64,000 nt of DNA, taken from the NCBI GenBank assembly GCA_946408595.1, contig CAMJSX010000001.1, positions 1 through 64,000 of the forward strand, written 5' to 3'. The position numbers were made by a program, and so were the translations under genes. Position 1 is the stretch's first letter. Each line of letters begins with the position of its first letter. The notes under the pieces were generated by a model. It saw nothing but the letters and a program-made list of their open reading frames with translations, ran no database searches and was not told the origin of the DNA. This stretch comes from an uncultured Candidatus Saccharibacteria bacterium (GTDB taxonomy: Bacteria; Patescibacteriota; Saccharimonadia; Saccharimonadales; Saccharimonadaceae). Below, one piece after another: positions 30,370 through 37,936 of this stretch.

Positions 30370-31395
30370 ATGATAATTTTAGGAATCGAGACAAGTTGTG
30401 ACGAAACGGCAGCGGCCGTGGTAAGAGACGGACGCGAGATTTTGTCGAACGTGGTGGTGTCGCAGATTGATATTTTTGCGGAGTATGGAGGGGTGATTCC
30501 AGAGATTGCGGCAAGGTCGCATCTTGAGGCAATGATGCCGGTGGTGAATCGGGCGCTTAGTGATGCAGGGGTGTCCTGGGACGAGATTGATGCGATTGCG
30601 GTGACACATGCGCCGGGGCTTCTGGGGTCGCTTCTAATTGGGACTTTGACAGCAAGGACGCTCGCAATTTTGCATAATAAGCCGCTGTATGCGGTGCACC
30701 ATCTGAAGTCGCATGTGTATGCTAACTGGATATCTAAAATGGCTCTCCCGCAGTTTCCTTTGTTGGCGTTGGTGGTGTCGGGGGGACATACGCAGATTTT
30801 GTATATGAAGGGGCATAATCAGTTCGAGATTATTGGGACGACGCATGATGATGCGGTGGGGGAGTGTTTTGATAAGGTGGCAAAGATTTTGGGGTTGCCA
30901 TATCCTGGTGGACCGTCGATTGCGAAGGCAGCATTATCTGGGGATAGTGGTCGGTTTAAGTTGCCACATCCGAAGGTAGAGGGGCTAGATTTTTCGTTTT
31001 CAGGACTAAAAACAGCAGTGCTACGTGCCGTGCAAAAAGAGGTGGGAGTGCCGATTTCGTATCCGTCGCATAAATTGAAGGAGTTACTTTCTGAAAAGCA
31101 GATTTGTGATTTTGCGGCGTCTTTTCAGAGGACGGCGGTAGAGATTTTGCGTGAGAAACTAGAGATGGCGCTCGTGGAACATCCGGATGTTAAATCGGTA
31201 GTTGTCGCTGGAGGCGTGAGTGCAAATGAAATATTGCGAAAGGCATTGCCTGATGCTTATTTCCCTGCCCCTTCGCTCTCGGGTGATAATGGGGCGATGG
31301 TGGCTGCGGCGTGCTACTACGAAATCCAGTCGGGGGTGGAACCGACGGATCCTTATAAACTAGATATTTATCCGAGAATATCGATCGAAAATTAG
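30370..31395 (+). CDS. tsaD: tRNA threonylcarbamoyladenosine transferase TsaD
   Basis: MIILGIETSCDETAAAVV; HHLKSHVYANW; SGGHTQILYM; DDAVGECFDKVAK; GGVSAN. Confidence 0.98.
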   Translation: MIILGIETSCDETAAAVVRDGREILSNVVVSQIDIFAEYGGVIPEIAARSHLEAMMPVVNRALSDAGVSWDEIDAIAVTHAPGLLGSLLIGTLTARTLAILHNKPLYAVHHLKSHVYANWISKMALPQFPLLALVVSGGHTQILYMKGHNQFEIIGTTHDDAVGECFDKVAKILGLPYPGGPSIAKAALSGDSGRFKLPHPKVEGLDFSFSGLKTAVLRAVQKEVGVPISYPSHKLKELLSEKQICDFAASFQRTAVEILREKLEMALVEHPDVKSVVVAGGVSANEILRKALPDAYFPAPSLSGDNGAMVAAACYYEIQSGVEPTDPYKLDIYPRISIEN

Positions 31396-32297
31396 AGTTT
31401 TTCGATAGATGTCAACTTGTATTCGTTATCTTCTTTTACGAATTTGAATTCATAGGCTGATAATACTGCTGGTGGGTCCATGTCAGCTTCAGATGTATAT
31501 GCTGAAACGACTATCGCATTAAAACCATCATTTGTGGCAATAGTTTTTGCTACTTTGTAATAAATTAATTCTGGTGTTGTTCCGCCTATTCCATCTGGGA
31601 ACGTAACGCTAAAATTATCTGTTTCTGGGTGATAAATTATTTCATTTAGATAGGCATTTGAATCAAGAGTGTATGACTTTTTTTCCAGTGGTTCCTTGTC
31701 GCCAAAATAATAGGTATAAGACGAGTTTAAGACGTCATAGCTTATAGTTTGTGATGAATCTTGCCCAAGCAAACTAAATTTATCTCTATTGTGATAAATA
31801 GTGAAGAGAATTTTACTGGATTGATCAAATTTTTCTACGTATCGGTACCAACCATCAAACATTGGTCTATATGGACCCTTGAAATCAAATTTATCCTCTA
31901 AAAGTTTTTCTGCCTCTGCAATCGTGACCGTGGTTTTATTAGACGATGTTTCGGTTGTGGCAATAGAGGTGTCTTCTTCAAGTTCGATTTCAGTTTCAGT
32001 TTCAGTCTTTAAAAGAGTAATTTTAGTGCGGAGGTTGTCAATTTCGGACGATTTATTGTTGGAATCCATGAAATAATACACGCCAAAAGCAGCGCCAGCG
32101 ATGGCTAAAACGATGGCAATAACAGATAGAGCAATTAGACCTTTGGATTTTTTGGCGGGAGCTGGTTCTGGCACTGGTTGCGGGGCTGGGGCTTCTTGCG
32201 GGGTTGGTATTTCCTGTGGTGCTTCTGGAGCTGGTACAGGAGCCTCAACTGGGGTTGGTGTATCAATTGGTGGAGTTAAGTTTTCATTTTGATCCAT
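31392..32297 (-). CDS. hypothetical membrane-anchored protein, Pro-rich N-terminus
   Basis: PAPEAPQEIPTPQ repeats, one TM, extracellular region. Confidence 0.6.
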   Translation of the reverse strand: MDQNENLTPPIDTPTPVEAPVPAPEAPQEIPTPQEAPAPQPVPEPAPAKKSKGLIALSVIAIVLAIAGAAFGVYYFMDSNNKSSEIDNLRTKITLLKTETETEIELEEDTSIATTETSSNKTTVTIAEAEKLLEDKFDFKGPYRPMFDGWYRYVEKFDQSSKILFTIYHNRDKFSLLGQDSSQTISYDVLNSSYTYYFGDKEPLEKKSYTLDSNAYLNEIIYHPETDNFSVTFPDGIGGTTPELIYYKVAKTIATNDGFNAIVVSAYTSEADMDPPAVLSAYEFKFVKEDNEYKLTSIEKL

Positions 32298-32343
32298 AAA
32301 AATCCTTTTCGCTTATGGTTTGATTATAACACGATTTTTAAAA

Positions 32344-34659
32344 CTAGATGTGGAGTTTTTTGAGAAGGCGAGGAAGCGAGTGATTAAGCACAAAACGGAG
32401 AAGGTTAAAGAAGAGAAGGCCGCCGGCGATGATGGCAAATGCGATGACAAGATTGTTTTGACTTAGATAGATGAATTCGAAAAAGTCGTGAGTGAAGGGG
32501 ATGAGAAAAGCGCCAACGACAATTATGATGATGGCGAAGATAAGTGCGGTACGAAGTTTGTTGAGTGGGCGAGAAATCCAATAGATTAGGGTTAAATCAA
32601 TCGCAAAGGTAATAAAGACCGACATAGTGGTGAGCTCAGGACGAGAGAGATTGAGATTATGTGCGATGATTGAGAGGACGAGCATACAAATTGAGACGGT
32701 GAGACCGATAGGGAGTGAATATTCGACAATGTTCTTGGTGAAGCGGTTTTTGATGCGGGTGGTGTTTTTCTCTAGAGCGAGAATGAAACCCGGGAAACCG
32801 ATGCAGGCGAAATTAAGAAGCGACATTTCAATAGGGGTGAAAGGATAGCTTAGAGGGAGAATAACGAAGAGAACGGCCAGAATGCTGGCGTAGACGGTTT
32901 TGGCGAGAAAGAGGGCAGTGGAACGCTCTAGATTATTGATAGATTGGCGACCTTCGTCGATAATGGATGGAACAGAGTCGAAATCGGAGTTTAGAAGGAC
33001 AAATTTGCTGGCACGACGAGCGGCATCGGAACCCTCGCCGATGGCAAGGGAGACATCGGCTTCTTTCATAGCCAGAATATCATTGACACCATCGCCGGTC
33101 ATAGCGACGATACTACCCTGTTTTTTGAAGGCTTTGATAAGTTCCTTTTTCTCTGATGGAGTGACGCGAGTAAAAATGCTGTATTCTTCTGTTAGTTTGG
33201 CGTAGTTTTTGTGGGTAATTGAGGAGAGATCAATACCTTTTAGGTCTTTGACACCGACGGATTCGGCGATACTGGTGACGGCTTCTAGGTCGTCGCCAGA
33301 GATAATTTTGACGTTGATGTCGTTATCATAGAAGTATTTGATAATCTTCGTTGCTGTTGGGCGGATTTCGTCCTCTAGGCGCACATAACCTAACAAAGAT
33401 GCCGAAATGGCTCTTTTCGGGCCGCGTCCGGCCGGCCCATCGCCATGGGCGGCCGGCGCTTGTCCTCGCGCTGCCGCGCTCCGGATTCCCTCAAGTGAGC
33501 CATTTTCGGCATCTAGTTTAACAACAGCAAGGGTGCGGTAGGGGCCGGAGGCGGATTTGAGTTGTTTGATGATTTCCTGGTCATCGGTGATGAATTCGAC
33601 GGCACCAAGGAGATAGGTGGCATTTTTGGTTTTAATGCCAGAATACTTGCGCTCGGAGGAAAAACTAATCACTTCCGTAATTCCATTTATTTCGTCATTT
33701 TTGGCACTTCTAACAAACTTTTTCTTCAAGGCGCTTATGGTGGCGTTTTCGGAAGTTTGATGCGTTAGAATCGACGTTAGGGCCTTTTCAAACGATTTTT
33801 CGCAGGCCGTATAGTCGTGGACAGCCATTTTGCCGGTAGTTAAAGTGCCGGTTTTATCTAAACAGATGCAATCAACGCGGGCGAGAGTTTCAATTGAATA
33901 GAGATCCTGAACGAGGACTTTTCTCTTGCCAAGGCGGATGGTAGCAAGAGCTAGCACCGTGCTGGTTAAGAGAATGAGACCTTCTGGGATCATGTTAATC
34001 AGGGCGGCAACAGTGCTGGTGACAGCGTCTGTAGTACTTGGTTCAGTGCGGAAGCGAGCCCAGAGAAGCAACGCACCAATTGGGATAAGGCTATAACTGA
34101 TATATTTCACGATGTTATTCATGAGTTTAAACAGTTTGCTGTCGGCGGTTTTGATGGTGGTGGCTTCGTTTTGTAGTTTTGTCACAAAATTGTCTGCACC
34201 AATGTGTTCTACCACGGCTTGTCCAGTGCCTGATACTACAAAACTCCCAGAGGTTAACTGATCGCCGGGATGCTTTTCGATATTGTCTTGTTCACCAGAG
34301 ATGAATGCTTCGTTTACCTCTATAATTCCAGATTTTAAAATACTGTCGTACATAATCTGGTCGCCTAGACTTAGAACCGTAAGGTCACCTTTCTTTATAT
34401 CACTTGGTTCAATCTGATAGGTTTTGCCATCTCTGATGACTGTAGGGCGTTGCTCAGAGAGAATTCGGAGTTTATCAACAATTCTTTTGGCTCTAATCTC
34501 GTTAATAATGCCAATTAGAGTATTGGCAAGGGCGATACCGATGAAAAGCATGTTCTTAAAGCTGCCAACCATCGCAACCATGACAGCTAATATCAGGTTA
34601 ACAAAATTAAAGAGCGTAAAGGTGTGCTTTGCGATTATTTTCCAAGTGGATCGATTCAT
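32344..34659 (-). CDS. cation-transporting P-type ATPase (CtpE-like)
   Basis: CLDKTGTLTTGKM, MTGDGVNDILAMKEADVSLA; carries inserted palindromic element. Confidence 0.9.
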   Translation of the reverse strand: MNRSTWKIIAKHTFTLFNFVNLILAVMVAMVGSFKNMLFIGIALANTLIGIINEIRAKRIVDKLRILSEQRPTVIRDGKTYQIEPSDIKKGDLTVLSLGDQIMYDSILKSGIIEVNEAFISGEQDNIEKHPGDQLTSGSFVVSGTGQAVVEHIGADNFVTKLQNEATTIKTADSKLFKLMNNIVKYISYSLIPIGALLLWARFRTEPSTTDAVTSTVAALINMIPEGLILLTSTVLALATIRLGKRKVLVQDLYSIETLARVDCICLDKTGTLTTGKMAVHDYTACEKSFEKALTSILTHQTSENATISALKKKFVRSAKNDEINGITEVISFSSERKYSGIKTKNATYLLGAVEFITDDQEIIKQLKSASGPYRTLAVVKLDAENGSLEGIRSAAARGQAPAAHGDGPAGRGPKRAISASLLGYVRLEDEIRPTATKIIKYFYDNDINVKIISGDDLEAVTSIAESVGVKDLKGIDLSSITHKNYAKLTEEYSIFTRVTPSEKKELIKAFKKQGSIVAMTGDGVNDILAMKEADVSLAIGEGSDAARRASKFVLLNSDFDSVPSIIDEGRQSINNLERSTALFLAKTVYASILAVLFVILPLSYPFTPIEMSLLNFACIGFPGFILALEKNTTRIKNRFTKNIVEYSLPIGLTVSICMLVLSIIAHNLNLSRPELTTMSVFITFAIDLTLIYWISRPLNKLRTALIFAIIIIVVGAFLIPFTHDFFEFIYLSQNNLVIAFAIIAGGLLFFNLLRFVLNHSLPRLLKKLHI
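33398..33513. repeat. palindromic element inserted in P-type ATPase coding sequence (GC-rich variant)
   Basis: arms GATGCCGAAATGGCTC / GAGCCATTTTCGGCATC; about 76-nt core TCGGGCCGCG...GGATTCCCTC with internal CCGGCCGGCCCAT/ATGGGCGGCCGG stem. Confidence 0.8.
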
Positions 34660-34668
34660 TTTCCCTCT

Positions 34669-35607
34669 TTAGTTCTTAAATAATTTGCGATCAAGTTTCA
34701 AAAATTCAACATAATCGGTAATGGTTTTAATGTCTTGGTAAATCTTCTCGTTCTCTGCCTGTTCATTGATTGGTTTGAAGGGGCGAGGAGGTTCAAAGGC
34801 GTCTTTATTGTCATTTATAGCAACGTGGAGTTTATTATCGATAAAGCAGAGCATGAGCTTCCCCTTATGAGACTCGCTTAGTTTTTCAATATGATCGATA
34901 AAAGACGGGTCTAAGATGTAGTATGCCTCAAAGCCATCTTCAGCATAAACTTTGAATTTTTTATTAAAGGTAGGAGATTCGGTGGAAATTTTTTCGATTT
35001 TGCGTTTAATTTCGGGGTCTTTTCTGGGTTTTTTGTTGGCATTAAACCACTTTTGAACTACTTCCATACGAAAAGTGAAGGCTTTGGGGAATTCGAAAAC
35101 CATCCAGCGGCCTTTGAAAATCGTGACGTAGGTAGTATTACCATCTGAATCGGTGTGCTCTTCTTGAATCTCAACGTCTGCTTGAGAGAAGGCAACATCT
35201 TTGTATTTTCCAGAGGTAAAGTCGTTCGAACGATAGATGTCGCCGGTTCTCATCATACCAGTTGAACTTAGGACTTCTTTTGGCATTCCTTTTCCGTGAT
35301 CATAATATACATCAGTAAAGATTTGATGGAGATTTCGGTCAACAAAATAGGCCTTGTATAATTCATGGTATTTTTGAGCATCTTTCTTGGTGAGTATAAG
35401 GGCGAGAATCGCGGTAAAAGCTGCAATAAATATCCCTATTCCAGGTAAAGATATGAGGGCAGTCGAGGCATATCTGGATGTTGGGTTAATGAATGCTACC
35501 CCTGCTACTATGATTGATACTGCAAATGCACCAAGCCCTATGCTAATAAAAATTTTTAATTTTTTAGCATAAGATTTGCGTGCAGATTCTAATTCCTCCA
35601 TTTTCAT
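34669..35607 (-). CDS. DUF3137-like membrane protein
   Basis: two N-terminal TM segments; VEIQEEHTDSDGNTTYVTIFKGRWMVFEFPKAF typical of DUF3137. Confidence 0.65.
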   Translation of the reverse strand: MKMEELESARKSYAKKLKIFISIGLGAFAVSIIVAGVAFINPTSRYASTALISLPGIGIFIAAFTAILALILTKKDAQKYHELYKAYFVDRNLHQIFTDVYYDHGKGMPKEVLSSTGMMRTGDIYRSNDFTSGKYKDVAFSQADVEIQEEHTDSDGNTTYVTIFKGRWMVFEFPKAFTFRMEVVQKWFNANKKPRKDPEIKRKIEKISTESPTFNKKFKVYAEDGFEAYYILDPSFIDHIEKLSESHKGKLMLCFIDNKLHVAINDNKDAFEPPRPFKPINEQAENEKIYQDIKTITDYVEFLKLDRKLFKN

Positions 35608-35626
35608 ATTTTTATTTTAGCACAAG

Positions 35627-36559
35627 TTAGTGAATGATTCGGTTGATTTTGCGGAGGCATTGATAGGTTTTGTACTTGAATGGACGGAGAATTAGATCGT
35701 AGGTGCCAGCGTAGTCTTTTTCTTGTCCGGCAAAAGTCTTCTTGAAGGTGGTAAAGCCTTTCCAGGGGTGATTATCTGGAGCTCCTTCGGGGGCAATGCC
35801 CCAAAAATCAAAGGTTTTAAGCTGTTTTTCTTTGGCGTCGAGGATAAGTTGGATTGTGAGAATGCCCGTAGCGTGAAGTTTTCTTCCCTGTTCAGATTGC
35901 GCGCCTTGAAGATTATATCGCGTATTTTCGTCGTCAAATACCAGTCCGGCAGCAATCACCTCTGTATTTTTGGTATCTGGATCTTGGTAATCTACTAGGT
36001 ATAGAGTAGCAAATGGTTGTTTTAGCTCCGTTTCTAGGTATTGTTCGGAAAAGGTGTTAATCCCCTTTTTGTCAGCGAGAGCATGTTGAAGCCTTAAGAG
36101 GTGAGCAATGTCACTTGAATCTTTGCTGGTTCTAATAGTAAGGCCTTGTTTTTCCCTGTTTTTGTAATATCTGAGTAGCCTGGAAGGGAGTTTTGCTTTC
36201 AGATCCTCCTCTGTTCCAGTTAGGTCTAGGAGCCATGTTTCTTTAGGGTTTAAATCAATTGATTTTTTTGCGTTCTTAGGGAGGTATTTATTGGGGTTTT
36301 CGAGCTGAGGCTCAACACGGATAAAAATACAATTGTGCTCCTTGGCTAGGTTTTCGACACTCTTAAGTGCTTGTTTCATGGAGTTTAATTCTCTAGCAAC
36401 AGGGCCATAAGGAAGATAGAGATAGGGGCCAGTCGGTGTGTTTTTAAGAATAGCTAGATACTGGGAATCATCATTTATCTCAAAAAAACTAGTTTCTTTA
36501 AGATCGTTTTGGAGGTTTTGCCACTCCTTAGACTGTGTAATTGGAATATCCATAGCCAT
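35627..36559 (-). CDS. FemAB/FemX-family peptidoglycan interpeptide bridge aminoacyltransferase
   Basis: KNTPTGPYLYLPYGPVA...IFIRVEPQ...WLLDLTGTEEDLKAKLPSRLLRYYKNREKQGLTIR...FDFWGIAPEGAPDNHPWKGFTTFKKTFAG. Confidence 0.85.
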   Translation of the reverse strand: MAMDIPITQSKEWQNLQNDLKETSFFEINDDSQYLAILKNTPTGPYLYLPYGPVARELNSMKQALKSVENLAKEHNCIFIRVEPQLENPNKYLPKNAKKSIDLNPKETWLLDLTGTEEDLKAKLPSRLLRYYKNREKQGLTIRTSKDSSDIAHLLRLQHALADKKGINTFSEQYLETELKQPFATLYLVDYQDPDTKNTEVIAAGLVFDDENTRYNLQGAQSEQGRKLHATGILTIQLILDAKEKQLKTFDFWGIAPEGAPDNHPWKGFTTFKKTFAGQEKDYAGTYDLILRPFKYKTYQCLRKINRIIH

Positions 36560-36847
36560 ATTATACCACTTTTTCTTGCAATTCCCTGTTAAACATGTGC
36601 ATTTTATTGACTATCTTTTAATTTCATTATAAAGCATTAGCAAAATATCCGGCTTTTATATATGAGTCGGTCCTAAAATTCAATTTGGTTCTCCCTTTTC
36701 TGGCGTGCTAGCCAGATGGGTTACTTTGATTTTAGCGCGAGCATTTTGGTTTGTCAAGTGCGGTTGCTAGCTGGCACGTGTGCTAATCATAAGAAGAATA
36801 CTATAATTTTGATTATGGTTTTGGTGGAAAAGTGTTATACTTGAGGT

Positions 36848-37060
36848 ATGGCTTATATCAGAAAATTTAAGACGACTTCGGGTGCGACTGGTGTACAGGT
36901 ATGCTACAAGGAAGGGAATCGTGTGGTGCGGACCGTGCATATTGGGTCGGCCACTTCAGAGACAGGTGTGGATAAATTGTTGAAAAAAGCACAAGCGGTG
37001 ATTGACGAAGGGAAGAACCCGCTGTTTAATTTGGATCGTTTTAATAAAAAATCGAAATGA
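36848..37060 (+). CDS. short protein resembling the N-terminus of IS1634/IS4-type transposases
   Basis: MAYIRKFKTTSGATGVQVCYKEGNRVVRTVHIGSATSE; 70 aa, no downstream catalytic domain. Confidence 0.55.
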   Translation: MAYIRKFKTTSGATGVQVCYKEGNRVVRTVHIGSATSETGVDKLLKKAQAVIDEGKNPLFNLDRFNKKSK

Positions 37061-37083
37061 AAAAGCCCCCTTAATGGGGGGCT
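37061..37083 (-). terminator. terminator for the minus-strand gene
   Basis: minus strand AGCCCCCC-ATTAA-GGGGGCTTTTT. Confidence 0.65.
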
Positions 37084-37098
37084 AGGGGGAATTACAGC

Positions 37099-37851
37099 TT
37101 AACTACTAAGGCCACAAAGGTACCCGATATACTCAGGATCATTGTGATGATAGAGCATTAGTTGGAGATCGTAGGCAAGTGACTCAGTCAGAGTCAGGCT
37201 GCCACTGATATTGATCGGGCCGAGAAAAGCTGCGAGGTCGCAGACAACTCCGGCATAGACAATACGTTGTTCACTATCGCTGTACTCCCTATTGAAGGTG
37301 ATCTTTTTGCCTGCGGCAAAAGCCTGTTCGGCCCTTGCGGCATACTTCAGAGCACTCCTCAAGATGTCAAACTCAGCTAAGCTTAGTTTGCTTAACTCTG
37401 GGATGAGTTCATTGTCCACAAGGGAATAAGCCATCCCAAATTTTCCGTAGTTCAGCTTATCCTTTGGGATAAGAGGAACCAACTGGTTCACCAACTCAGT
37501 ACTGCTGAGATGGACAATGATTAGGTAGAGCTCAAGTAGATTATAGAGCTCCGGTTTTACTTCAAATAAACTGAAGTAAGCGCACAGACGTTTGAATGTC
37601 TCTTTGGTCAGATGATCACGATCGTTGTCCTGGCAATCTGATACTTCATGATAGTCCTCTTCGTTACCTCTGACAAAGCAGGATAGGAGAAAAAGACTAC
37701 GAATGAGAGACACGAGGCCCTCACTATTACCTTGTTTATCATAGAAGTCAGACAGTTGTCGAAAGGCTGAGTGCTTTTCAACAAAATTTTGTTTGAGATC
37801 TTTCAAGAGAGCAGAGTTTCTTGGGGAACAGACAGAACTAGACATAAACAA
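37099..37851 (-). CDS. hypothetical protein
   Basis: AAAGGAGCG RBS; own promoter at 37901-37928; own terminator. Confidence 0.6.
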   Translation of the reverse strand: MFMSSSVCSPRNSALLKDLKQNFVEKHSAFRQLSDFYDKQGNSEGLVSLIRSLFLLSCFVRGNEEDYHEVSDCQDNDRDHLTKETFKRLCAYFSLFEVKPELYNLLELYLIIVHLSSTELVNQLVPLIPKDKLNYGKFGMAYSLVDNELIPELSKLSLAEFDILRSALKYAARAEQAFAAGKKITFNREYSDSEQRIVYAGVVCDLAAFLGPINISGSLTLTESLAYDLQLMLYHHNDPEYIGYLCGLSS

Positions 37852-37900
37852 CGCTCCTTTCGCTGTAATCTTTCAATTTTAAGGTACAAAACCTTACTTA

Positions 37901-37928
37901 ATTATAGCATAAAAAGATGAAAAGTCAA
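37901..37928 (-). promoter_or_regulatory. sigma70-type promoter
   Basis: minus strand TTGACT-N16-TATAAT upstream of 37851. Confidence 0.7.
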
Positions 37929-37936
37929 CTATTCTC

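Noticed and set aside
36650-36800. Possible structured RNA in the divergent intergenic region (CTGGC-gtgcta-GCCAG, CTAAAATTCAA..TTTGATTTTAG)
   Set aside because: Only short imperfect stems; insufficient support for an RNA call.
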